Part shown: positions 22,255 to 34,200 of the stretch, piece after piece | Position numbering within the stretch: the stretch's first letter is position 1 | Layout of the letters: every line of letters begins with the position of its first letter | NCBI GenBank assembly: GCA_020746875.1 | Contig: JAGTJL010000003.1 | Span: 2,046,001-2,110,000 of the forward strand | Source: Rhexocercosporidium sp. MPI-PUGE-AT-0058 | Taxonomy: Eukaryota; Ascomycota; Leotiomycetes; Helotiales | Reading direction: 5' to 3' | Length of the DNA: 64,000 nucleotides | Translations under genes and position numbers: made by a program | Notes under the pieces: generated by a model | Told to the model about the DNA's origin: nothing | Database searches by the model: none | What the model saw: only the letters and a program-made list of their open reading frames with translations

Positions 22255-23665
22255 TCAGTAGAAAAGGTCCTCTGCCTTTTGTCTTCGTCGTCCTCTGCCC
22301 TCTAGTGTTTCCGAGAAGAGCTCCTTGCCAGAGTTGTCACCCAGGGTAGCGGGAAATAACTCCTTGACACGGGCAGCACCTTTGATGTTGAAAACTTGCG
22401 AAGGAGGCATCATTGCCGAACCGCGAATGCTGAAACCCGACGACTCCGCATCTGAGCCCTTTCTAGTGATTCGAGAAGCCAGTGATCCACCTCTTGACCG
22501 GCTGTCTCCACTGCCATCGGTAAGAGGAATTGGGATTCTGGAGAAGAGATCGGCGGCTTGGTTGGCGTCTGCAGCATCAAATGCATGTGAACGGCGATGG
22601 CTTGGACTGGACAACTTTGGGAATAGTTCCTTTGGAGCAGCCGATTCTCTCAATTTTGCTTCCTTGATAGCTTGTGCCGCCGCTCTATTGGGAGCTGCAG
22701 CTTGGTTTCGGCGTCTTTTTTCCACAATACGGTCTTCGATCAAGTCCTGATCACCATCTCTGTCACGAATTGGAGAAGCACTTCGATTTCTCAATCTTCC
22801 ACTACCTCTAGCCTCGCGTTCAGGGAACAGCTCCTTCTCACGTCTTGGGGGCTGCATTCTCCGCGACTCGCTGCCAGAGGATGAACCGTTGCGACTGTGG
22901 TTTCCGCCCGAACGCTTCGCACGTGAAGCCTCATCATCATCGTAGAGAGAAGCGTCAAAGCCAGCATCACGCTCTCGCTTTTGTTGCTCTCGGTCATCAT
23001 AGCGCTGGCTCCGATATCCTCCATCATCACGGTCCCGGTATTGCCTTTCCCCTCTGGGAGGATTCCGCTTGCGACGCTCTGCTGGAGCAAGTTCTGGGTT
23101 GAGCAGATAGAAACGACTCCGCGCCGAAGCACCACGTTGCTTGCGATCCCCAGCAACGGCCAATCTAATCTCCAAACGTGTATCTGGGTGTAGAGGGATG
23201 GCCTTGGCTGGGATGGTCTGTAAGAGAGGAATTTGGGAGACATCTGCAATTTCAACCGCCGAGAATGCCACCAACGCTGCTTCTGCAATATCCGCCGTGT
23301 CGTAGATTATGTTGGCAGACGTGTCATCAATCCATTCAACCCGCACAAGGTCGTGGTCCTTGTAGTGCTCCGCGGCAAATGCTCTAATGTCGGCCTCTGG
23401 TAGATTGTCCAGACCGCGAAGATGTATTTTGTTAGGAACGAGCTGGTGTGAATTTGAGGCGGAGGTATCATTAGGGGTGTTCAGAATTGGTTGAGGTTCT
23501 TGCAGACCAGACTGTGCTACATGTTAGCTTTGCGCAATGGCTCTGGGGGGGAGGGGAGCGCACGAAGGATGTAGTGTCTGGGAGAATCTCAACGTCTGGA
23601 ATGCCCAGGTCGTCAGTCAAGCCCATATCGATATCCATCTCGATGTCCATATCGAGGGTAGACAT
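22255..23665 (-). CDS. NCBP3-like nuclear cap-binding protein (DUF2414 family)
   Basis: Exons 23665-23564 and 23511-22255, around a 52-bp GTGCGC...CACAG intron with a GCTAAC branch site, encode 452 residues. The DUF2414 region at about 60-150 (NKIHLRGLDNLPEADIRAF...VRVEWIDDTSANIIYD...ALVAFSA) is the RRM-like fold of nuclear cap-binding protein 3, which in animals joins the cap complex and mRNA export machinery. The N terminus is strongly acidic (MSTLDMDIEMDIDMG), while the C-terminal 300 residues are Arg/Ser/Asp-rich and disordered. Within that tail a short motif recurs: KELFP at about 260, 328 and 417, KELFS at 430, and looser ADLFS and a final EDLFY. These look like repeated linear docking motifs. 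Function in RNA metabolism follows from the domain; details in fungi are inferred. Confidence 0.88.
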
Positions 23666-24783
23666 CTTGAAAGGTGTGTGGATTGTTGTTGTCTCTGTGA
23701 AGTGGTGTTCTCAAGAAAAATGGGGCTTTCGAGGTCGAGTCTTGACAGAGTTTAGAGGTATAAGGTGAATGAATGGCCTTGGGCAGAAGGCGTCCAAGGA
23801 AAGAATGCGTCGCTCTGTTTCACTCTAGAAAGTATGCGCTTTCCAAAGTATACACGTAGAGCTTTTGGGGGAGAAAGCACTGGTAAATGAATTGTCGATG
23901 AGGCTGTGTTGATGCTTCAAGCTTGCGAGTTGGGTTGGGCTGGCTGGGCACGTACTGTAAGCTTGGCGTCGAGAAAAAACCGGGGACCAATCATCAAGCG
24001 TTGTCTTACTACCTGGAACTACCTCCGTAGTCGTAGACCTACCAAGAATGTGACTTGAAAATTCGCAGTATGAGAATTTACTTTTTAAGTGTTGTGAAAG
24101 TTTATTAGTCGAAATTTTGAGGCGTGCTGTGTATCTAAGTCAATAGAGGAGGTTATGCTTGAGTGGTGAACTGTCTCGGTTATGCTGGTGGTGTTTACTT
24201 GCCACCTTCCTAAGCTTACTAGATGTATCCAGCTCAAGGTAGTTACCGTAAGGATTAGAAGTTAGAATCACTAATATCAAGCCAGAAGCATGATCTCAAG
24301 TAGTGGGTGGCGGCATTTCAATTCCGATTCAAGTCAACGTTCCGAGTCAAAGCTGAAGATATTCACATTATTCACAGTGCAAAGGCAAGATTGATCGGTG
24401 TGAATGATTTACATTACAAAGCAAAAAACTTTTGTTATGAAGCCAGCAGAGTGGGGTATGTATCTAAAGCGGACTGAAGTGAACCAGGCACTCTGCATCC
24501 TAGGATACGCATCATGAAGTTGACGTACCAAGGTCGCTCTTGTTTAAAAACAAAGAGACGCCACCACAAAGCAGAACCAGACCGTTGTACACCAATGCCG
24601 CGAAATAATCCACGATTCTATACACCATTTCGGGTATCTGAGAGCAAGAACATCAAGCCAAAGAAAAAAGCAGCCAAGGAAAGACAAACACCCAAAGAAA
24701 AACCTAAGTCAGAGACATCACCACGGCCAACCACCAAACTCCAAGAGCATCCCATATCATTCAAGAAGAATCTTGCACCCAAA
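23666..24783. other. Intergenic, 3' flank of Myb-like gene / NCBP3-like promoter
   Basis: No supported gene in 1.1 kb. A plus-strand frame at 24514-24795 is Lys/Pro-rich but overlaps the end of the Myb-like gene on the other strand and has no homology I recognise. It is more likely the 3' UTR of that gene. Confidence 0.5.
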
Positions 24784-26403
24784 TCAAGCGAGTGAGTACA
24801 TCTTGGATTCTTGAGCTTTGGACTCTTGAGCAGAAGTGATGAGGGAGCGACCCGGGGCAGAGTCGGTGCGCTCATCCCTGATCAACGTATTAGTATGATT
24901 ATTCCTCACCAGAGTTTCGGGGTGGGAAAAGACATACCATCCAGCATTGACACGACCATAGCGGTTCCAGTAGCCACGAGCGGAGTACTCAGTACGGTAG
25001 ATGCCGAAGTCTGTGAGCTGTTGAGACATCTTGATGAAGAGAGGGACATCCTTCAGGGGCTTCAAGCTCAAATCTCCCAAGATTTCCTCATTTCTCTGCT
25101 CAACGAGAAGGAAGTACAGGACCTCATGCTCAAACTTGGTCCACTTTGAACCCTTCTTCTGAGGTGTGCCTTCGGAAAGATCGGGGCATCGAGGAAGCTC
25201 GCGATAAACAGGACGATTCAAGACCTCATCCTCAGCAACTGGCTTGACTTTCTTGGGCTTGGTAACCTTCTTGGTCTTGCGCTTTGGTTGGTTGAGAGGC
25301 TGCTTGCCAGATTTTGATGGACGATCGGCCTTCTTGGTGTTGGAACGCTTCTTGACTGGCTTCTTGGTGAGAGGTTGCTTGGAGGCGGTGGATGTATGAT
25401 GGTAGACAAAGTCTTCATCTTCATCAACGCGAGCCTTCTTGTTATTAGTTGGGGAAGGGGAAGTGGAAGGGCTTGGAATGGATTCATCCTCTGATTCAAG
25501 CTCTTCGAACGAGCGCTTCTTGTTCCTGGAGGAAGTAGAAGATGACTTTAATTTCTGAGCAGCCTCCTTGACGAGAGCTGGATGCAGATCACCAATGAAC
25601 GGTTGATTCTTGCGTGGAGGCTTACGTCCTGAGAGCAAGAACTTTCCGCCAACGCTTGGATGATAGCGAGGGGGTGATGAGATTCTCTTTTTGGGAGTAG
25701 TATTGACAGTTGTGGCGGCTAGATTTGAGTTAGCATTTGTGTACTTTCACAACCAGAGCAAATTTGAACAACTTACCCTTGGCTGTCTTCTGAGCAACAC
25801 CGTCAGAGACATAGTCTTGGGTAGGGAGAGCAGTGACAGGCGCGGAGGCTATATTCTAGTCAGAATTTCTGTTTTTGAATGAGATGGACACATGGGAACA
25901 ACTTACCCATGGTGGTCTTTCTCGGAAAGCCATTGGAGACAGTGAAGTCGGGGAGAGGCTTCTTGCCGGCGACGCCGTCAGAGACGGTGGAGTAGGTAGC
26001 AGGCTTCTTGCGGGGGACGCCAGCAGAGACGGAGTAGTCTAGAGAAGGAGTAGCGACAGGTGCGATAGCTAAGTTTTCGTCAGTATCTGCGTTCTTGCGT
26101 GAGGAGGAGCAGCTCGAAGAACTTACGGAAATAGACTTGACGAGCGACACCACCAGAGACAGCGTAAAAGACCTCAACATGATCCTCGTCCTCTTCAGTC
26201 TTAATCTCAACCTCGTCATCATCCAAAGAGATAGGCAAGGACTCGGAGCCAGGAGCATCATAGCCATCGTACTCGACGGATGTAATGGGAGTGTCGGCGA
26301 TGATCTCAGCCGGAGTTGGAGTGTAGACATAGACACCGGATGAACGAAGCTGATCAATCAAGTTAACGGACTTGCCGCTGAGTTGCTTGTGTGATGTAGA
26401 CAT
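24784..26403 (-). CDS. Myb/SANT-like DNA-binding protein with tandem exon duplication
   Basis: Five exons (26403-26127, 26068-25907, 25848-25777, 25718-24938, 24877-24784) give 461 residues. The start is the ATG at 26403. The N-terminal half is acidic, then carries five degenerate copies of a Y-x-V-S-x-G-V-x-R-K motif (at about residues 80, 104, 118, 134 and 159). A Lys-rich basic region follows (about 270-330). Residues 360-430 (SKWTKFEHEVLYFLL...RTEYSARGYWNRYGR) look like a Myb/SANT-type helical domain with its spaced Trp/Tyr residues. Introns 1-3 are each exactly 58 bp, all phase 1, and similar in sequence, so exon-intron units have been duplicated. Intron 4 (24878-24937, TACTAATAC branch site) is 60 bp, in frame and without a stop, so retention would add 20 residues. 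A nuclear DNA-binding role is inferred. Confidence 0.78.
25719..26126 (-). repeat. Duplicated exon-intron units inside the Myb-like gene
   Basis: Three introns (26069-26126, 25849-25906, 25719-25776) have the same length of 58 bp, the same phase, the same AACTTAC donor context on the + strand and recognisably shared internal sequence (for example GTCAG-AT-T and GT--TT). The exons between them are 162 and 72 bp, both multiples of three, and encode related VS-G-V-RK motifs. This is best explained by unequal crossing-over that copied an exon with its intron. Confidence 0.75.
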
Positions 26404-27891
26404 TGCAAAGGTAGTATCAGAGAGGTTCTTGAATTGAAGGTAGAAGGTGGATTGGAATGAAGTGTAGTGTGTGAAGAAAGTTGGATTGGAATGAAGTGTA
26501 GTGTGTGAAGAAAGTTGGATTGAGGCTGAGGTGTAAGTTTGTAGAAAGTTGGTGTGTGCGATGAATTTGAAGGAAGCAAAATTCAAGAAGAAAGAAGAAA
26601 GTAGACGGGAGATGAGAATGTTTGTATTTCGGCAAGCTGGCGAGAAGTTAATAGGAAGTTTTCCTTGCCATTGTGTCATGCTGGTAGTGTGCTGGTATTG
26701 TGGGTGGGCTTCCTATTGTAATATGCAGGGGACCCAATCAGGGGAGAAAAAGGCGGGCGTGGTATTGTCAAACCCCAATCGCCCAAGTGAAAGCTCGCTA
26801 GACTGGTAAAGGGGTCGAGGTTAGGGCTTGGGACTTCCCCTTCCCCAGATTCACCCCATCGCTGGGGGGCTGGGGGCTGGGGGCACAGGTCAATCCGCAC
26901 CTCCATACCCATACAGAGCAAAAATAAAAGAACGAAACAAGCAATGAAGATTGACGTGATCAGAAACTGGCAGTTGAACTGTGATAATGCTGGGTCGTGA
27001 AAATTGCATGCGTGTTGACGTACTGGCTGGGCAACACAAGCGAACCCAAAGTCAACAAAGGTGAGCGGCTGGTCAGCCCACGGCACTTGCCGACCAGACC
27101 GCAATATTGGAGATAAAAACTGTTGTGCTAGAACAAGGCCCCTCTACACATACGTGTATGCCGTATTGCCGGTCTAAATTGATCCCGGGGCTATGTGCAG
27201 AGGGTTCTTGGAGTTTGTTGGCGTGGCTGATGTTGTTGACGTTATCGACGGTGTGGGTTAGCGGTAGTCTTGAAAGTCAAAGAATATTCTCGGTCGGACC
27301 GGACCAGTGACACTCTCCTTTGTAGGAAGATGAACTGCTAGTAGATTAAAGACTCGATATCTGCTGCTGGTTGATTTGAAAATGTGTCCGAACCTTCTTG
27401 TAGCCTTAGCAACAAGTCGCAATCCGATGTTCTTTTAGAAACATTCCCCCACCTCGTTCTTGTTGAGCTATTTGTGGCTGGCCTCGGTACCTTGACTTCT
27501 TTCTACAGTTCTGAAGATCATTTCAAGGCCAGTTCGAGATTTTAGTCAGATGGTCTTGAAAGTTTTCGAATTCTTCATTCGGTGTGACCTTGGCAATGTT
27601 ACTCGTTGATCTCAACACAAGCCTCCCTAAAGATTTCAATCGTGGCTGCATGTTTTGCCAGGAAGCTTCTAGAAATAGGCTGATCCCCAATTCTAAGCAG
27701 ATTTGTCAGGCTCATCTTGATTGCCGTTGACTTTGGTGTGTTGAGTTTGTTGTTCCTTACTGGCGTTCCTAGAGATATGCTCTCGTGTGACAGTACACAG
27801 GATGGTTCTTAGAGACAAGACACCGTGTACGCTGTCATTGTATCAAATTAATCTCTCAAGACGCCCCCTTGTTTTCAAGTATGATTGACTG
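26404..27891. other. Promoter/leader of Myb-like gene and 3' flank of next gene
   Basis: About 1.5 kb without a supported gene. It holds the 34-bp tandem repeat at 26451-26518 close to the start codon and a G-rich tract (GGGGGGCTGGGGGCTGGGGG) at about 26863-26882. No RNA gene was recognised. Confidence 0.55.
26451..26518. repeat. Perfect 34-bp direct repeat, two copies
   Basis: The unit ATTGGAATGAAGTGTAGTGT... occurs at 26451-26484 and again at 26485-26518 without a mismatch, then decays. It lies 48-115 bp upstream of the Myb-like start, in the probable 5' UTR or core promoter. Confidence 0.92.
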
Positions 27892-29339
27892 CTATGAAAT
27901 CAGTAACACCGGTCCACCAAGTTGCACGTCGACACTTCTAATTGAAAATCCAATATTCTCCCTAAACTCCCCAGCATTTTTCCACAATACCAGCACGAAT
28001 AACCAAACCCCCCTCGTCCTCTCAAAAACCCTCAGGCACTTCACTCCATCCACCATCATACAGACAACCGTACACTTCCTCGCCCTCTTTGCGATCTCCC
28101 GAATCTCCCCAATGACACGCACCATATTCCTTAACTGCCTTTGATTCTCAGCCTCCCACTTCTCAAGCTCCTCCTTCATGTCCCTCATCACCAATTGTCT
28201 TGTCACAAGGCCATCCTTGTGATAGCCTACACATAAATGTCTCGTTTGCGAAAACCACAATTGTGGAATCGTCTTATTGATATTGAACATGCGCGTCGCG
28301 CAGGATTTGATTTCGGCGATGAGATCTGGATCGATAGAATGGCCCCGAGAGATGACATGAACGAGCTTATACGGAGGTCTCAGGACCGGTCTGGAAGGTT
28401 TTGGTGCAGGAAGATCGATAGGAGGTGTCGCCAAGCTTGCTCCTCCACCTTCGTCATCTCCATCTTCAATTCCACTCAAGTAAGCATCCGCCTCAAACCT
28501 AACCAAACACTTTAGTCCGCCGAGTTCATATCTAACAACCCGTTCATGATGCATACTATCCTCTACTTCTGGCTCTTTAGTGGTAACACAATCCTCAAAT
28601 GCATGACCGAATCCCGAATCCTGATTCCCATTTATCATCATGAGCATGAATTCGTCCCACTGGCTAAAAAACATCGTGTCATTGATCATGTCAACGTCAA
28701 TACGCCATTTGCCCGATCCGGCTGAGGCGAATGCTAAAATGTTGCGGAGACTGTTGCGGTCGGTTACGAGCTGGATGGGAGACATGGAGAAAGAGGAATG
28801 GTGGTGGAGGAGTGAGGCGAAGAGGGGGTCGAGGGCTGCTGCTGGAGAGCGGGGTTTGCGTCGCGTGAGGTTGTCTTTCTGGAGTTGGACTGGGAGCGTT
28901 GGAGGTGTGAGTTTTGGTGGCAGACCTGGGGGTTGGTTAGTTTGAAGTTATTTAGTTCTTGGGATGGTGGATTGAGATAGACCTGGAACGTAGATTGTTG
29001 GATGCTCGATATCTTTCCAGCTATATGAGGAGATGGATTCGTAACTCTTGATGGTCACTTTCTCCTCAGATACTTCTTCTTGGGTCTCAGAACTCTCAAC
29101 GACGATCTTTTTGATCAGGTTTCCGACTCCGTTAAGCATCCTGTCGTCTCTTGATCGACCCGGCTGTGCCCTGTTCCTCCTGGGCGGCACAGCTGACGAT
29201 AATGTCGCTGAGGTACCTGAGCTTTGCTGCATATTGAGTTGGCCGAATCTTGCACTCAGACTTGACTCTAAAACAGTTCGAATCAACGCCTGAACGCAAC
29301 TACAGTAAATTGGGAATGCTTACCATTAAGAGACGCCAT
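27892..29339 (-). CDS. Conserved fungal protein, VPG-PP / NPLEPLF-type family, function unknown
   Basis: Three exons (29339-29324, 29267-28983, 28925-27892) with 56- and 57-bp introns encode 444 residues. The first exon holds only five codons plus one base. Conserved-looking segments are SISSYSWKDIEHPTIYVPG and LPPKLTPP (joined across intron 2), then AALDPLFASLLHHHSSF, LVTDRNSLRNIL, and a region with VVRYELGGLKCLVRFEADAYL. This pattern matches a family common in filamentous ascomycetes that databases often label geranylgeranyl pyrophosphate synthetase. I see no DDxxD motif or prenyltransferase fold, so that label looks unsafe. The C-terminal part is mixed alpha/beta with a short hydrophobic strand (RGVWLFVLVLW). 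No location signal is visible. Confidence 0.8.
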
Positions 29340-29995
29340 TCCTGCAATACCATTCAGGACTAACAGCTCTCTCCTTCAAGAAAACAACTGTTGAAAAGCA
29401 ATCCGCGATGCCGCAGCATAGAAGATCGTCCTTGTCTTGTGCTCCGATAGAATGCAAAATGTGGACAAGTAAGGCGGCTTTATTTTAAGGTGAAACTTTT
29501 CGAAGTCGTGGTTACAAATCGTTGAATCAATTATTTACGAAGCAAGATCAGGACGTGTCCGGCGTTCGCTCCACGCTTAGCTACAGAGTCCTGCAGCAAA
29601 CAAACCGAGCATCATTGGCTGCGTAAGGCGGGGTAATACTTCCATCTGATCAGGGAAGCTGGTTTCAAGTTTGTAAGCCACTGAATGTGTGAGAGTTCAG
29701 AGAATAATAAATGTTACCGGAAATTTATGTAGTTGTTGCCTCTACTATCGTAAAAATGTCAAACTTTTCCACCCACAAACACAGATCATAAATCATAAAT
29801 CGTAATCATCTCGCAACCAGGTATTCGCATTCTCAAACCCACAAAAAATCATCAGCAAAACAGATGCCAACCAAACCAAGTCCAGATCAGACAAATCACA
29901 ATCAAACAAAAAATCCGAACCCAAATACATATCCAAAATATCCAGAATCAAAATCATCATATCAAAAGCGCTCCGCCTCACATCCACCCTCAACT
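29340..29995. other. Intergenic
   Basis: These 656 bases contain the promoter of the gene at 27892-29339 and, on the right, the 3' flank of the next minus-strand gene, with an A-rich ATCATAAATCATAAATC stretch near 29785-29800. No gene seen. Confidence 0.55.
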
Positions 29996-31276
29996 TCACC
30001 TTCGAAACAACCTCATAAATCTCGATTTCGGCTTTTCAGGCTCTTGATACAGCTGTATAGGATAAAATGGCGTGATAGGGAACTGACCACCCTCTGGAAT
30101 GGCACCTCTTGCCCATTTATGCTCTGGGATCTCTCCTAGCTTCGTACTATCAGACGCGAAAGACATGATAGATTTGCGCTTGTCGGCTCTTGAGACTCGA
30201 ACTTGAAGTCTTTGGGACGGCGTGGGCATCGAGATAGATATGGGTGCGGATACATGTTTAGGCGCAGGTGGTGCGATGGAGCTAGGAGAAGGTAGATGAG
30301 ATTGGTATGGAGGAGGCGGGGGAGACCTGCGCGTCGCTGAAGCTGGACGCGGCACAACTGGCGGCGCTGGGAGAGCTAGTGGCTTTGAGGCACTACGTTG
30401 CCGTTTGGGTGTGGAGGTACCAGATTTGGAATCTGTAGATAGCTTCCTGCCTGCTTTGGGACGGACCCAACCCTCGGGAGTCGCTGGCCCCAGAGGTGTG
30501 ATAGAAATGGATAGTTCTGGAGCACTCTTCGCGCGGGCCTGAGTACGTTTGGAATTTCCCGACGACGACGTGGAAGTTTTCTTCTTGCGACGGTGGGTAG
30601 CTGAGGTTTTGCTGCCTGTTTTATGGGGACTGATGGGGAGAGCGAGAGAGGAATGGGAGAGCCGGTAGGACAGCTGCTGGAAGGTTGTGATGGCTTCTAG
30701 ACGAGAGGAATTGGATAGATTTAAGAGAACTTGGTAGTCTGCTGGACTAGAGCGACCTTTGGTGAAGCGCTCAATTACAGAGACAAAGCCAGCATTGAGG
30801 CGGAACATGATTGCTTGGAGGGAAGAACGAGCTTCAGCTGGAATGAAAGTCAGTAACGTGATCATATGTGTAAATTTGGGACAGAATCAAGTAGACATTC
30901 TATCCACACACAAAGAATTTTTTGGAAATAAAAAAACTTTGAGCTCGCACTTGCTATCCAAGACCGTGCCCTTCTCACGATATCGGAGGATCTCGTAAAA
31001 ATTGCGCCAGAAGCAAGATGGTATGGAAGTGTGTGGGTGCTTACCATCGCCCTCAGCAAATCCAGGTCCAAACCGACTCAAATCCTTCCCATAAGCATTC
31101 CTAACATCCGTCCGACTCTTTGTCAAAGACTTGCTTAGTTGTGTTTCCGCAGCCTTACTCGATTGATCTATAGGAACATGGCCACTCTTCCTTCGCTTTC
31201 TCTGAGCCTTGATGATTCCAATTCCGCGGGCAAATGCATCTAACAGGGAAGACACAGCTCCATGTAGCTCACCCAT
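29996..31276 (-). CDS. Conserved fungal protein with Ser/Pro-rich disordered C terminus
   Basis: Two exons, 31276-31045 and 30837-29996, flank a 207-bp intron and give 357 residues. The start MGELHGAVSSLLDAFARGIGIIKAQRKRRK is an amphipathic helix with a basic end, of the kind I associate with a widespread hypothetical family in Pezizomycotina. A helical region spans roughly residues 1-150 (EARSSLQAIMFRLNAGFVSVIERF...LLNLSNSSRLEAITTFQQLSYRL), and the rest is rich in Ser, Pro, Lys and Arg. It ends with a basic tail, KPKSRFMRLFRR, which could bind membrane or nucleic acid. No catalytic motif is visible. The intron is unusually long for this window but has clean GTAAGC and TTCCAG borders. Confidence 0.75.
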
Positions 31277-34200
31277 TCTGAGCGTCGATTACAAACTGAG
31301 ACGATGAGTACTTTAGAGGCATATGAATTCGAATTGACAACGGGTTTTGGTAGTTCGCAGCCTTGCTGATATGAAAACGTGGGCGGAATGCAGGACGGAA
31401 CAGACGCAGGGCGTGAACAGCAAATGCAGCAAATATCAGAGAGAAACTCCAAACGACCGAGAAAACAGAAGAGAGAAAATAAGGCTTGCGGTCTTTGACC
31501 TCGGGCGAAGGAGCTCCTGGGCTTTATGGTAAGTTCACAATGGCTTCACCACTTGCTTAAGCGCCATGGAAGGTTGCCCCGCGTCTAGTCCTACCAGAGA
31601 GGTGATCCAATCATCGCATTCGAATAGTCTAGATCACGAGTAGCATTGACCTGACCTGCATGAAGATGACTGGATCGAGGGGCTTCGCTTGAAACACTTT
31701 TCAACAAATGGGAAAATGTGGCTCTACTGTGCTGTGTTGTATGGAGTGCCTCGCTCTTCAAGCTGTTGTTCTGATCCAATCTTTTGGTACCACCCTTGTA
31801 ACCTGCAGATTCTGCATGCTCTCCAGTCATGCAAGCGAGAGAAACATCCACAAGCGACGGATTCTTTTCGAATGATGACTCTGAATAGTGGACCTCCTGC
31901 AGTCAAATCTCGTCAGTGGTTGACGAAAGGTGACTCGATTTAAAAGCTGCATAAAGTTTGAATCCGTCCGCCTCTTTGATCCCGTTCGACGACTGAGCTC
32001 AAAATTTGACTTTGTGTAGGAAGAGCCAGAGATTTTGCCGAGGAGCTTTGTGGAGAAGTTGTGCCAGCTGTACGGACACGGAGTAGCACCTGTTGAGGTG
32101 TCGATACAGGTCTATTGCTCTCCAACGGCGTAAATCCAAGGCTTGCTTGCGAAGTCACGGGTAGTTATATCACATGACCAAAACACAAGAGCTCTTTGCC
32201 CTCTGGTTTTGCTGGGCTCAGAAGCAGCTCCATATCAAAAACAACTCCAATAGAGCGACCGTCTTCGAGGAAGAAGACCAAAGGTAGCCTTGACGACAAA
32301 TTATCTCAGTCACGTGAGTAGAATGTGTTTTCAATCAAACATCCCTGGAAGCCCTGGGTTGCACTGAATGATACCAACCTAGTTGGGACGACGAGGCTCT
32401 TGCCCGATTTCAATTAATCAACCCTCCGACCGACAAGGACATTGGCCGTCACTTCGCCGCAACAAGATTCAAATGAATTTCTTCCATCTATTTCCAAGTC
32501 CCCAAACAAGCTGGGCGGAAGGTCGAGTCCGACAAACCGCAGCAGGCGTGGGGGGAAATGACATCCTTGCTTGTATCGGTACCTATCGCGAGTCGTAACA
32601 AGCCATGTCGCACATTTCGATCGTTATCACGGCTTTCCTACGAGATATGAGGCGATTTGAGGCTGCCGAGCTGAGACTCGAACCAAGCAAGTCTGAAGAC
32701 TCACTCTTATCTGAGTCAGTTACACGAGGGCCCGATGAGGAAGTCTCTGAATGCGCAACGGTCACCTAGCGATCTTAGAACGGCGCCGATAAGTGAAGAT
32801 CAACCTCACATCTTCAAGGGTCCAGACAGACCGCCAGGGACAGGCCAGTTTAGGGACCAGTGGAGGAATCTTCCGGAGTCGTCCCCCTTTTCTTTCTGAC
32901 ACACTACTGCCCGCTGGGCTTCAATTCCCACCGAAGCTTTATCTCACCATAACGGTTGACTGGCGCAGCTGGCATTAATCGAGCTACCAACGGCTTTGCC
33001 ATGAATCGACTACCTTGTCTATTTCTAGTTTCTCGACTTTGTTTCGTCCGTTTCTCCTGCACTATCTTTCCTGTTATCATTTGGAAGTTCTTGGATTGTC
33101 TTCGTACCCGTGACTTTCGTCTCCTTACCTCCCTTCCGGAAATGCTGTTCCTGTTCCGCGAGAGACGCAAATCTATGACAGACGGCAATTATCTGGCTGA
33201 CCCACCCCACGGGAGACAGGGCAGTCTTATTGTCATACAATCTCGCCTCCCGCGGGATGAGGCAGAGATATATAGCACATTCGTAAGTATTTTCGGCCTT
33301 ACTCTTTTATCGTTCTCGGAGTGCCAGTCCCAGAGGAAGTGCTTGCCAGCAGCCAGCCTCCCGCAGACAGGGTGTCACCCGGATCATCTTCTTGCGATGA
33401 CGGATGATTAGAGGGAGTGCTGTAATGGGATGGAGGATCTCGGCGACGCATTCCCATGCGCTGCACTGCATTGCATCTATGCAGGGCTCAGGCCTGATCT
33501 GATAGGCCCGTTGCTAGACCGTTATTTGTTTACGCAAGACATGAGTCCTTTTTACGCCAAACTACCGGTAAGTGTGAAGTACATACAGTACAGTACGAGG
33601 GAATACTCTTATCTTTCTCTATTTCGCTAGTCTTGCTCGTCTTGTTCCGGTCCTGTTACCTGGCTATTTCGAGATTCACATGCTGAGCTTCAGAATCTGA
33701 TGACTAGGATGATCTATGGATGATCTGTCCCTGTCCCCTGAATCTAAGAATCTGCCTGCTATCATCATGCTTATGCTCCTTTATCTTTTCATGCGACGGT
33801 TTTTGCTCCTCGACGTGTGGATCTTCCAGCCTTACCTCCTTCCAGAAGTGGCGCTACACTTATCATTTCAATCAGTACGATGTTGCAGATTTCTGCAGGA
33901 GTTGCGTATTTGTGCAACCCTATCACCCCAATCAAACAACACGGAGCTTTGCGTTGGGGGATGTATCGGGACTTGCAATCTGGCAGTAGTGATAAGGCCT
34001 GTACCATAGTCTCACCAAGAATTAGGTACCGAAGTGTTGTGCAACCTGGAATCAGAGATAAGGATCCTTCTTGGAAAGCACTTGTACCACATGTGCAGAT
34101 ATGGACTTCCAAGTCAGTTCTGTGACCTTCATACGAAGCTGGAAGGAGATTCTGGACGATCCTTGAATAGTGTCATATCGGTCCTGGTGAAGATGGGACG

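Noticed and set aside
24514..24795. Lys/Pro-rich 93-codon frame on the + strand
   Set aside because: It overlaps the end of the Myb-like gene on the other strand, has low-complexity composition, no domain and no splice context; more likely antisense of a 3' UTR.
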